Below, piece by piece: positions 42,001-51,954 of a stretch of DNA of 64,000 nucleotides. The stretch comes from Morinoia aosen (taxonomy: Eukaryota; Arthropoda; Malacostraca; Amphipoda; Talitridae). The stretch is from positions 41,870,075 through 41,934,074 of the forward strand of contig CM059564.1 in the NCBI GenBank assembly GCA_030386875.1, in the 5' to 3' direction. The position numbers and the translations under genes are program-made. Every line of letters begins with the position of its first letter. The first letter of the stretch is position 1. The notes under the pieces are model-generated. The model was not told where the DNA came from and searched no databases. It was given only the letters and a program-made list of their open reading frames with translations.

Positions 42001-45000
42001 CATGTAAATTGTGGACAACTTATTTTTTATCAATTTTGGTTCTAAGCATATGAAATATTATGAATAGTCACTAATTCAGGAACCATGCCAAATCACCTAT
42101 TTTGTTTGCAACACAAACAATTTTGCAATGAACATCGTCAAACATTGGATGCTGATGTTAGGAGAAGTGTTTTTAAGTTTTTTTCCATTTGCAGATTATC
42201 ACATTAAAATAAAAGAGAAGGACATGACGTTGTGCACTTCAGTTCGTCATAAGAAGGTTTAACACTTTGACTGCAACATACTGCCAGTTTACATTGAGGG
42301 AATTTTTATATAGCTGCTGATCGACCAGTAGTCACAAACTCAATTTTCATAAATACTTCATCAAAGCTAAATTAAGGCACCATCAAGTTAATAAGTTCCT
42401 TGCTACAATTGACTTTAAACTTGAGTTGAATGTTGAAGTTCAGTTTAGCTTACCGTGGTCAACATATTAACTTGTTGACTGCGTATTGGGACATATGTGC
42501 ACCACTAAGTAAGTTGCTCTTTCACATACCAGCATAAATAAATAGCATTTAATCCGTTTGGCAACCTTTTTAAAAAGTGAATGTTATAAGGGGTAAAGTG
42601 TTATTGTGCAATTATTTTTTTCATAAGTCTTAGAAAGGATAGAAATATATTAGAGCGGTAAAGTCAGTTTCCAAATTCGACAAACTTACAACCCAACTAA
42701 ACCAGCCGTAACAACTACAAAAACGTAGTCAATGCGTTAACACTTTGACTGCAAGGTGAGCCATATTTGGTCACGGAGGGAGTTTTCGTTATACTGCTGA
42801 CCAATCAGTGGTCATAAACTCCTTAAAAGAATACTTTATCAAAACTAAATGAAAATGCAACCCCATTAACGTTTGGTATTTTCAACATGGCTTACTACAA
42901 TTGACTGTAAATTTAAGTTGAACTTTGAACTTCAGTTTAACTCTTCAACATCCCAGAGGACTTTTTAGTCCCCTTTTAATTAAATATAGCCTCAACATGT
43001 GCTTCTTGTTATATTTGTTCCCTAGTGTGTTCTTTGGAGTTCACTGCTGAGTGGCAGCTTCTTCCTCACTCTGTCAGTCACTACCTGATGCTAGAGTAAG
43101 TCTAATGATGGTGGTCATAATAACGGTAATATGAAAAGTAAAATGCTATCTTTAAAGGGTTAACCTACCGCTTTCAATGTGTCTATGTTGTACACTTGGC
43201 AAGGTTGCCCAAAACAACTAAAAAAATGTAGAGAACGCTTCTAAATTGTACACTTGGAAGGGTCGCCCATAACAACTACGAAAATGTAGTGAACACTTCA
43301 ATGTACACTTGGGAAGGTCGCCCATAACAACTACGAAAATGTAGTGAACACTTCAATGTACACTTGGGAAGGTCGCCCATAACAACTACGAAAATGTAGT
43401 GAGCACTTCAATGTACACTTGGGAAGGTCGCCCATAACAACTACGAAAATGTAGTGAACACTTCAATGTACACTTGGGAAGGTCGCCCATAACAACTACA
43501 AAAATGTAGTGAACACTTCAATGTACACTTGGGAAGGTCGCCCATAACAACTACGAAAATGTAGTGAACACTTCAATGTACACTTGGGAAGGTCGCCCAT
43601 AACAACTACGAAAATGTAGTGAACACTTCAATGTACACTTGGGAAGGTCGCCCATAACAACTACAAAAATGTAGTGAACACTTCAATGTACACTTGGGAA
43701 GGTCGCCCTTAACAACTACGAAAATGTAGTGAACACTTCAATGTACACTTGGGAAGGTCGCCCATAACAACTACGAAAATGTAGTGAACACTTCAATGTA
43801 CACTTGGGAAGGTCGCCCATAACAACTACGAAAATGTAGTGAACACTTCGATGTACACTTGGGAAGGTCGCCCATAACAACTACGAAAATGTAGTGAACA
43901 CTTCAATGTACACTTGGGAAGGTCGCCCATAACAACTACGAAAATGTAGTGAACACTTCAATGTACATTTGGGAAGGTCGCCCATAAGTTCATAACAACT
44001 ACGAAAATGTAGTGAACACTTCAATGTACACTTGGGAAGGTCGCCCATAACAACTACGAAAATGTAGTGAACACTTCAATGTACACTTGGGAAGGTCGCC
44101 CTTAACAACTATAAAAATGTCACTTTTGTACGCTTGGCAGGGTCGCCTGAAGCGAGACTACGAGCAGGCGCTGGGCGAGGTGGGTGACGAGTTGCAGCTG
44201 GTGCACAGGGCACTCAACACCGTCTACCAGATCCGGGCCATTCGGCATGACCTCAGGATTCAGGTGCTGTGTTTACCTTGTTTCCTTTTTTGGCTACACT
44301 TCTGATTTTTTATCTGATGAATTTTTCGCATTGTTTTGGGTGCATGGTTGGTTATTTTGCACATCTAATTTTTTGTCCAACGCATTTTCTGCATGCTTTC
44401 AGGTACAGGGTTGGGCATTTTGCTGGCTAGCTTTATTAAATTTGATCCAATTCTTATAGTTGTTGATCAATGTTCATGGAATCAAAGTTGTTTCTGTTAA
44501 TGAAGGTTCTTGTTATATCTCCAAAGTTAAATTTTCTTCTGCACAGTGCTCAAATATTTATACGCTTATCTAATTACTATTCAGGATAATTAGAATACTT
44601 TTTGTTTGCCATTTGCAAGATATAATTTTTATTCAAACCTTATCATAGTTCAAATACTTTTTGTTTGCTATTTGCTGTTAATAGTTTTTATTCAAACAAA
44701 TAACTAAAATGCTTCTTGTTTGCCATTTGCTAGATATAATTTTTATTCAAACTGTCTCATAATTCAAATACTTCTTGTTTGCTATTTGCTGTTAATAGTT
44801 TTTATTCAAACATATAAGTAAAATATTTCTTGTTTGCCATTTACTACGTATAATTTTCATGAATTTCAGGCCAAGAGTTCAGGCAACAAAGAAACATTCC
44901 GGCGAGGAGCCCTCATGAAGATGCTGCTCAACTGCGCCCAGACGCTGCCCGTGTGGCTGGGGGGTCCTGGGGACAAGCCCCCGCCCCTCAGCGGCTCTGT

Positions 45001-48000
45001 GCCGCCCGAGCCCAACTACATCGTCAAGGTGAATGGGACTAATGTCTAGTGGAGCCAGTGTTTACCCGTGTACTTCACTGCGAGCAAGTACTCCCCTGTA
45101 TACTTCATTTGCCTGTATACCTTATCCACCTGTTTACTTCACTGCGAACAATTCTGTCAATCAGTCAAAAACAGCGCCAGCTCTCGAAATTTTAATTTTA
45201 ATTTTTCAACAGATTTGGGTTTTCTTAGATGCAAGACACCCTCTAAACTTTTAGCTACTGTTCTGTTGTGTTGGTGAGAGGTGCTATTTGTGTAATGAAA
45301 AAACTTCAACTCCATTAAACTTCATAAAAAAAGAGCTCTCTTGAGAAATCTTGTAAAATGGGCTTCGTGCTTTTTTGTCTGATCCACAGAATTATTCACC
45401 TGTATACTTCATTGCCAGGTATACGTGCAATGTCAACTAGTGTGTAGTGTAGCCATTATTTACCTCTGTACTTCAGTGCAAGCAATTATTCACAATTATT
45501 TTTCACTGTCTAGTGTTTGTGCGGGCAATGGATGCATGGCCCTGTTGAGTCTAGATTGACTCAATTGATTTAAAAAACGGTTCGTGAGGCATATTTAAGC
45601 AGCTTTGTCATAAGGAAGAAATTCATCGAGTGTATTATATTTGCCATACCCAAAACTATAGGGCACTGGTTTTTCAGTGATGGCAAAACCCTTTTCTAAC
45701 CAAAATAAATTTTGTTGCAGTGTATATAAACTTATTCTTGCATCGCAATCAATTTTGTTGGAACAAATTTAAATTTATTCATACATCACAGACATATATC
45801 ATTCTATTTTTTTAGTGGCATTCTAGTCAGGCGAACAGTTTAGCTGCTGAGATATGCTCAGCAACTCCTCATCAAATTCTAGTTTTGTTGTCAGAAACAG
45901 TTTTGCTGCTGAGCAACTATTCATTAACCTCTAGTTTGGTTGTTGTCAGGTGGGTGACATGGCTGCGTGTTTAGTGCGAGGTTCAGAGGGCGAGGAGAAC
46001 TGGATCCTGGCTGAGATCAGTGGCTTCAACCCGAGCACAGGCCGCTACGAAGTCGAAGATATCGATGAAGAACAGAAGGAGCGTCACACGCTAAGCAGGA
46101 GACGAGTATATCCCTTGCCATTGCGGCGTGCTAATCCTGAGACAAACCCAGAGGCGCTCTACCCTGAGGGTTCTATCGGTTAGTACTGATGAGCTAATTC
46201 TAAGTGTGTTGTTGTGGGTGTAGTGTGACGCTGTTCTAGTGGTAAATGGTTCTATTGGTTAGTACTCATGAGCTAGTTGTGTGTTGTTGTAGTTGTGTAA
46301 CGCTGTTCTTGTGGTAAATGGTTTTATCGGTTGGTACTGATGAACTAGCTATTAATGTGAAGAGGTATTTCTTGTGGTAAATGGTTTTATCGGTTAGTAA
46401 TAATGAACTAACTAATTGTTAGTGTGAGGAGGTATTCTTGTGGTAAATGGTTTTAATGGTTAGAACTGATGAATTAGTGTAGTTGTGTGAAGCTGTTCCT
46501 GTGGTAAATGTGTCTAACGGTTAGGACTGATTAATTAGTAACAAGTGTGATGAGGAATGCTTGTGTGACGCCGTTCTTGTGAAAAATGCAGTACCAAAGC
46601 GCGCTGATGTATAAATCACGTAATAGGTGAAGAAAAATCGTGGTGCTCATACCATGACGATTCAGGCTGTACAGGAGAGTTTTGATTTCTGTTGGCTAGG
46701 TCACTTCAATATTTTAATAATTTATTAAGCTAAAAAATTTATCTATGATATAAAATTCTATTTATAGCTGAGAAAAAGAGAAATATTGGGAGGGTATACT
46801 TAAAAAAAATTCAGTTCCTATATCTTCCATCATTACCCAAATTACAAACGAATTCTTTGTTGTGTATTTTGCATCACAGTTCTAAAAACATCCAGTGAAA
46901 CGTACCAAAAATTTCGTGAATTCAATTTTTGTTATAGTTACTGGAAAATGTTTGGAATATTTACAAAGACTTCATTTTTTGAATATTCCTAAAGGAAATC
47001 TAGTTTGGAGCTAACCCTCTCTTGCAGAAGTTCTTTGGTTCGTCTGTTTTGAAGACATTCACGTATCCAGCACGACAGAGCATATTTCTCTTTCAAATAT
47101 CACATTTCACTCGAAATCAGTCAAGTTTTTATTGAAATTAGTGGTTTTCTGGGCTTCTCAGTTCAGTACTAACTATTTTAAATTATCTGAAACAAAATTC
47201 GAGAATAATTTCTTCAGGATTCTTTGTAAAAAATAGTATGGGTGATATGGGTTCTTATGAATTTTTTTGTGTTTTCATTTGATGCTTCAGAATTCAACAA
47301 AACTTTACGTGTATGCTATGAATATAACCAGTAAGTAATATGAATACCAAAAAATCCCAGTGCTCCTACATTTGTGCATATCTAGAACTTTTTAGTGTTT
47401 TTGCACTATAAATGTAGTGAATCATGGACTACTTTGTGCATGGTAAATAATGCTGATGTCCATATTGGGGACATAATGTATCGATTGCTGCGTACCAGGT
47501 GTGGGGCCTTTGTTCTGTGACATGTACCACGACGTACGAATTTAGTTCGTTCCGGGACCTACGGCGTATGTTAAATTATTCGTATAATTGGTCAATTAAT
47601 CCCATACAAAACATGTAGAAGTATTTATTTTGCTCCACAGCCGAAAACTTTACCTTCCTTTTGCTTTGTGAACGTTGAGATCGTAGACAAGTTGCGACCA
47701 TATTGCTTGACCAGATAGCTCACACGCACCCCACGTTCACGGTTTTCGATTTCTTGCTTTAATTCAAATGAAAGCATTACATTTTTTCACCACTATTATA
47801 CTCGTGCTAGCTTTTTTGAGACCCATAATGGAGTAATGAAAAATTGGCAGTAATTATCACTAAGAGGTAAGAGCTGTTCACCAAAAATGTTAATGGAGCG
47901 ACGTCTCGCTGTGAATTGACGTCTCGATCTCGTCGTGAGTGTTGCCGCATAGTGGGCCTGATCACTAGACTTCGAATTTGTATGTTGGATTTTCCATCGG

Positions 48001-48604
48001 ATGTAGAGCCTATAATTTGATCGAATTTCACGTCGTATGTTGGAAAATTTGTATATTTGAGCAATGGTATGTCGAGGATTCACTGTATTAGCGATAAATT
48101 GGAGAATTTGCATGATGCTCGTTGAGCTATTAAATTGGATGCATATCAGCTCCATCACTTCTTGCTCACAACTCTGCCCCTACAGCGGAATAGCTTTACA
48201 TAACACATAATAGTGCTCAGATGTACAACGATATCGCTCTCACATATACATTGAAATAAGTACGTTTTGTTCGTCTCATACTGGAAAATGACACGTAGAG
48301 CATCCCCGACATTTGTTCTGCTCCTACTTACCTTTACTGAGGGTAGGAGGATAGATGGTTATTAACATACTTTCAGAGATATAGCCTACGGCTATTTATT
48401 ACGTGTTTCTTGTGTGCAGTGATGGCGCTGTACCCGCAGACGACGTGCTTTTACAAGGCGTACGTGAGTCAGCCTCCTACTTTGGCGTGCGACGATTACG
48501 AAGTTCTTTTCGAAGATTCGAGTTACGTGGACGGCTATTCTCCTCCTCTGCGTATCGCACAGCGCTACGTCCTCCCTTACAAAGACCCTACAAAGAAGAA
48601 GTGA
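38986..48604 (+). CDS. SGF29: SAGA-associated factor 29 (tandem Tudor histone reader), seven coding exons
   Basis: Joined exons 38986-39013, 40497-40702, 41261-41395, 44141-44263, 44870-45028, 45950-46178 and 48420-48604 give 1065 nt and 354 residues in one frame with GT-AG introns. SGF29 is a subunit of the SAGA/ATAC acetyltransferase complexes; its tandem Tudor domain binds H3K4me2/3. Residues 1-78 are a lysine/serine-rich N-terminus not found in the 293-residue human protein, 79-164 a helical coiled-coil-like region, and about 215-350 the tandem Tudor domain. Conserved blocks are WILAEISGF, YEVEDIDEE, KERHTLSRRRV, ALYPQTTCFY, LFED and DGYSPPL, including the aromatic residues used for methyl-lysine binding. 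Internal introns are rich in repeats. The gene converges with ALG12. Confidence 0.93.
39141..39506 (+). mobile_element. SINE-like retroposon, copy 2 (SGF29 intron 1)
   Basis: It has the same head (CCCCTCAGGGGGATACAACT) and AATCTAATCT tail as copy 1. The exact 13-bp duplication TATAAAATAGAGT lies at 39128-39140 and 39507-39519. Confidence 0.92.
40194..40230 (+). other. SGF29: Possible 37-nt cassette exon of SGF29
   Basis: CTGCAG|AACCTCC and CAACAAAG|GTAAGG make a well-formed short exon. It fits the frame only if exon 2 starts at 40501 instead of 40497: the acceptor there reads CAGGCAG, two AGs four bases apart. Inclusion would add EPPSVTCYFSQ in place of a glycine. It may equally be chance. 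Confidence 0.35.
40497..40702 (+). CDS. SGF29: SGF29 exon 2
   Basis: It encodes the lysine/serine/glycine-rich segment SPKRSVESPKSPTKGKGSG and ends EAQALQ at CAG|GTGATT, phase 0. The start lies at the first AG of the CAGGCAG tandem acceptor. Confidence 0.8.
40836..41187 (+). mobile_element. SINE-like retroposon, copy 3 (SGF29 intron 2)
   Basis: It has the same head and tail as copies 1 and 2; the exact 13-bp duplication CTCTAATGTCAGT lies at 40823-40835 and 41188-41200. It ends about 60 bp before exon 3. Confidence 0.92.
41261..41395 (+). CDS. SGF29: SGF29 exon 3
   Basis: CATTGCAG|GAGCATGTG to GTCAGG|GTGAGT, 45 codons in phase 0. It encodes the helical segment HVKVLSKSIIELQATRDKNE followed by KVTPSVR. 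Confidence 0.85.
42259..42950. repeat. Pair of piggyBac-type repeats starting TTAACACTTTGACTGC
   Basis: Two direct copies (from 42259 and from 42737) share TTAACACTTTGACTGCAA and a body of about 200 bp (GACCAGTAGTCACAAACTC against GACCAATCAGTGGTCATAAACTC). TTAA followed by a CTTTGACTGC-type end is typical of piggyBac-related MITEs. A third, nested element lies between them at 42471-42736. This is SGF29 intron 3. Confidence 0.6.
42471..42736. mobile_element. piggyBac-type MITE, 266 bp
   Basis: It is flanked by TTAA on both sides (42467-42470 and 42737-42740). The ends CTTGTTGACTGCGT and (inverted) CGCATTGACTACGT agree at most positions. It is non-coding. Confidence 0.65.
43175..44140 (+). repeat. 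55-bp tandem array ending at the SGF29 exon 4 acceptor
   Basis: About 17 units contain TGTACACTTGGGAAGGTCGC and CCATAACAACTACGAAAATG. The last unit is the exon 4 junction itself: TGTACGCTTGGCAG|GGTCGCC. The first units (near 43190) keep a G-G-C form, TGTACACTTGGCAAGGTTGCC, closest to the real site. The middle units are nearly identical, which suggests recent homogenisation; one has an 11-bp insertion at about 43981. Confidence 0.93.
44141..44263 (+). CDS. SGF29: SGF29 exon 4
   Basis: TTGGCAG|GGTCGCCTG to ATTCAG|GTGCTG, 41 codons in phase 0, encoding GRLKRDYEQALGEVGDEL and a helical continuation to RHDLRIQ. It is GC-rich compared with its introns. Its acceptor is the terminal unit of a tandem array. 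Confidence 0.9.
44590..44869 (+). repeat. Five 55-60-bp tandem units running into the SGF29 exon 5 acceptor
   Basis: Units start near 44601, 44660, 44715, 44774 and 44829 (TTGTTTGCCATTTGC alternating with TTGTTTGCTATTTGC, each followed by TTTTTATTCAAA). The alternation suggests a dimer of about 115 bp. The last unit has diverged to supply CATGAATTTCAG, the acceptor of exon 5. Confidence 0.85.
44870..45028 (+). CDS. SGF29: SGF29 exon 5
   Basis: ATTTCAG|GCCAAG to GTCAAG|GTGAAT, 53 codons in phase 0. It encodes RRGALMKMLLNCAQTLPVWL, GGPGDKPPPLSGSVP and NYIVK, closely matching the stretch before the Tudor domains in SGF29 proteins. Confidence 0.95.
45950..46178 (+). CDS. SGF29: SGF29 exon 6 (first Tudor domain)
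   Basis: GTCAG|GTGGGTGAC to CTATCG|GTTAGT. It encodes VGDMAACLV, ENWILAEISGF, YEVEDIDEEQKERHTLSRRR and PETNPEALYPEG, ending with one base of a split codon. If the donor is not used the frame meets TAG at once (GGT TAG). Confidence 0.95.
46179..46570 (+). repeat. Tandem copies of the SGF29 exon 6 donor region
   Basis: The junction GGTTCTATCG|GTTAGTACTG recurs downstream in the intron as GGTTCTATTG|GTTAGT (46258), GGTTTTATCG|GTTGGT (46330), GGTTTTATCG|GTTAGT (46393), GGTTTTAATG|GTTAGA (46459) and GTCTAACG|GTTAGG (46520). Spacing is 61-79 bp and units carry GTGGTAAATGG. Each is a potential donor. Confidence 0.88.
47535..48085. mobile_element. Possible MITE in SGF29 intron 6
   Basis: The left side reads CCACGACGTACGAATTTAG and GTTCGTTCCGGGACC; the right side, inverted, reads CAGTGAATCCTCGACATACC. 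The CGACRTAC core is shared by both ends, and the right end is followed by TA. This is weak evidence for a Tc1/mariner-type MITE. Confidence 0.35.
48420..48604 (+). CDS. SGF29: SGF29 exon 7 (second Tudor domain, stop)
   Basis: TGTGCAG|TGATGGCGCTG completes the split codon as valine and gives MALYPQTTCFYKAYVS, DDYEVLFEDSSYVDGYSPPL and RIAQRYVLPY. It ends DPTKKK at TGA (48602-48604), the usual lysine end of SGF29. Confidence 0.96.
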
Positions 48605-48922
48605 TCCGAAGACGCCGATTCAAGCGCTGAAGATCACTCAATAAGGTAAATGAAATGAAACAAACTGGCGTGTCGGATTTTTTCTTTTCATGTACGCTTA
48701 TTGTACAGCGCAACATCTCGTTAGGATTTCATAGTCAAGGTTCGAATCTGAACGCGGAACGGGGACCACAAACCGCGATGCAGATTTTGATAGTAAAATT
48801 GACATCTTGATGTGACAATTAACTGTCGAGACAATCATGACCAGTTTCACAATTAACGTTCATTTTGATATAAATACAATATTTCATAACTTCCTCCCCA
48901 TAAGGGAAAAACAGTTAACGTA

Positions 48923-48928
48923 AATAAA
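48923..48928 (+). terminator. Candidate polyadenylation signal of SGF29
   Basis: AATAAA lies 320 bp after the SGF29 stop, in AT-rich sequence. Other signals could be used. Confidence 0.4.
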
Positions 48929-51266
48929 ATTACAAAATTTGAGAAGCCTACACCATTCGAAGTGGAAAAAACTTTACATGCACATCAGAGCTGAAGATGT
49001 GGTCTTCGTGAGGCCAAATTCATTTGTGGATATTTTGCATCACAGCCAAAACACTCGTATAAGATAGACTACTTACCCAAGTAATTATATCAATTCAATT
49101 TTAATCCAACGCTGAGTGTACTTAATGCAACATGCGAATGGGTAACATGTGTAAGTATTTTGTACGAGATTTTTAGCATTTGAATACAGGCTGTGAAAGA
49201 AACAGAAACTTAAATTATGATTATCGTGGTAAAGAACGATACAAAGTTTCTGAATCTCACAACCATTTTAAATACATTCACGATCCGATAATAAAAAACT
49301 TTCCTAACAATAAAATGTATATATGGAATTACAAGTCCTGTTTTCATACTAAAACAGGTAATGTTTTTATGACACCGATAGCCTGTGCGCATAAATCTTC
49401 TCAAACTGAATAAAGTTTAATTCATTAGACGATGAAAATTTTATACTGATTGATGCCTTTCCACGATGTCATTTGCACAAGTTTTTTTTCGAGGATCGCA
49501 ATGGACGCTGTAAAAAAATCCTTTTCTACGTATAACAAATTTTTCTCCTATAAGCAGGTGAAAGAAATCATGTCCTCTGCTTACAATGAAAATGTGTCAG
49601 TACTGTTAATAAGCCTGTCTATTTGTAAACATGCACGTATAAAGAACACAATTATTGTAATAAAAATCACAAATTATATTTTAAGCATAAAACTTCGTTC
49701 ATTTTCCTACTTATTTAGCAATCGCACAATCATTTCATGAATATGGCATCACTGAGCCCAGGACATGTGTTACAACAGCGACTTGGGAGCATCGCAAAAT
49801 AAGGAAAACACTCAAGTAAACGGAAAGTATCGTTGTCACTCGTGCCAAGACTTTGGCTGCACGAACAGCCAGGCACGAGATAGAATGCAAAACAGGAACA
49901 GGTGGAAATGGTAACCTGACTCAACTGATGAAAGTTCGCTGTTTCAGGTAATGGAAGATGCTGGTTCGTGGTAACCAGGGGTATACCAGTGATGAGCGAG
50001 AATTCTTTAGACCTTTTAATAATACATATTCTCCCGGGAAGCCCCAAGTCTTCCAGATATGCTGAATAACCCGTAAAGCTTATTGTGCTAGAATGCTTAG
50101 AATTGCACAATATCACTAAAATGCTTTAACTGCATTCAACGAAATGTTAAGTTTTGAAAATTTGTAATGACATCAATGGGCGTACATCTGAAGTTAGATA
50201 AAACTCACAGCAATTAAAACCTCGGTCACTGCACAGCAACAATGCGTGCCACATTGTAGCTTTTGCTAGAGGCTAGACATAAAGATATGCTATCAGCGTA
50301 CGATTGTGGAACAAACTCAAAACTCAATGCAGTGACCGGAAACAACTATAAAATCACAGGCCTCTGTGAATAATCTCAACATTCAAAAATTGAGAGGTTC
50401 TGCGCATCATCACCAGACCATCACTCGCATGGCAGTCCTTACAAGAAAATACACACGGCATATCGCTCATTGGGAAGAACAACGTAACTCAAAATTATGG
50501 AAAATCGACTTTTACATACTATTAAATTCGCCATTTCGTTCTACACATCTTGGAAAAACCGTGATAACTGTTCCTTATATTTAAATTGACGGAGAGGAAG
50601 GATTTTTTTTCGATTTAAACTAATTTTGTAAAGCAGTTTGCAAAGTTAAAATCACTTTTGAAAAATCAAGAATTTCGACTTGTGACGTTCTCCCCAACAA
50701 GCGATATCACGAGAAATGCCGGCAGTGGAAATATGCCTCAACAAAAACAGTTAATATTTTTGGTTAATTTACAATAGAATGAGTTCTCAAGTTTACAACG
50801 TATTATTATTCATTATAAAGGGCTGAATATAAAAGTGTCCAATATTGAACGTCATTTGAAACACGTAAAAGCAGAATTAGCTTAACGGCAAGATTTCGAG
50901 TGGAAAAATACGTCTGTAAATCATTCTCTGATATGCATAGCTTTCTTTAAATCTTACATTAAATAAGTGCAATGCACCTTGATTTCTCGCAACACAATTC
51001 AAGCTCGAAAGTAAGCCACAACGACAATTCTTTCTTGAAACTTCCATCTACTTCGAAAAGTAAATAAGGACAACAATATCCCCTAGAAGTTTTCGTATAC
51101 TTCGATAACTGAAGCGACAATGCCCACAACAAACTTTAGTACCTAACCGACTAGACTGAACCGTGAGACTTGACCAAAAACAAATGCAATATTAGTTCAC
51201 AAACCACACAACACAAACTGGAAACTACGCGTATACGTGTCGTCGTGCACTCGAAACTCTCACTAA
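48929..51266. other. Intergenic between the convergent genes
   Basis: AT-rich sequence with no protein, RNA or clear repeat. The frames near 49450-50120 do not look like coding sequence. Confidence 0.45.
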
Positions 51267-51270
51267 TTAA

Positions 51271-51487
51271 CCCTTAACTGCCCAATTTATTTTGCTCATA
51301 TTCCCATAATCACAATAACTGTCATTAGGCTGACGCTAGCATTAGGTTAACACCAACATCGGAATGGGGACGGAACTGCCATCCGGCAGAAAGCTTCAAA
51401 AATTACATTAGGGCACAACTTCGACAAGAAATAGTGTTTAGAATTTTTAGTGAGTGTGCCATATATGGCACGTTGGGCAGTCAAGGG
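51271..51487. mobile_element. piggyBac-type MITE, 217 bp
   Basis: TTAA (51267-51270) precedes CCCTTAACTGCCCAA; the other end, inverted, is CCCTTGACTGCCCAA and is followed by TTAC, a decayed TTAA. It is non-coding. Confidence 0.72.
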
Positions 51488-51715
51488 TTACAACAGAAAG
51501 ATGAGCAACAGTGTATGGTCACATTTCCAACAAAAAGGTCTAAAAAACTTCAATTGGCACACATATTTACACACAAACAAAATAGCTCACTCTCAAGCCT
51601 CCGGTCGTTACGAAGACAATTATGAACAAAAAAATGGTTGAAAACACTACAACTTAATCTAGTCAAATTTTTTGTCATATGTTAGCCATGGTTCGCTAGT
51701 AATATGATAGAATTT

Positions 51716-51721
51716 TTTATT
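51716..51721 (-). terminator. Candidate polyadenylation signal of ALG12
   Basis: AATAAA on the minus strand, 234 bp beyond the ALG12 stop. The SGF29 and ALG12 signals are about 2.8 kb apart and the genes converge without overlap. Confidence 0.45.
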
Positions 51722-51954
51722 TTAAAATGAATCAATCAAAATCAACGAGTTATATCGTTTCAGTTGAATTAACTTGGAAACGAAAATACATCATATTCCA
51801 TTCACTTGGCGGCCGAGTGATTATAATATCAATGCACAGGAAAAACAGTCCCTCACCATAGCAGCAGGCCTGAGTAGTCTGACAAGCTAGCAGTAAAGAC
51901 ATACATGAATACACAAAGCTTAAGGCTGGCACTCGCTAAATGTTGAGTCTCTGG

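Noticed and set aside
43175..44140. CRISPR-like regular direct repeats (also at 56295-57535)
   Set aside because: There are no variable spacers: the whole unit repeats. The arrays lie in introns of eukaryotic genes.
49730..50116. Minus-strand frame of 128 codons between the two genes
   Set aside because: No conserved motifs, no splice or codon pattern like the neighbouring genes; probably chance.
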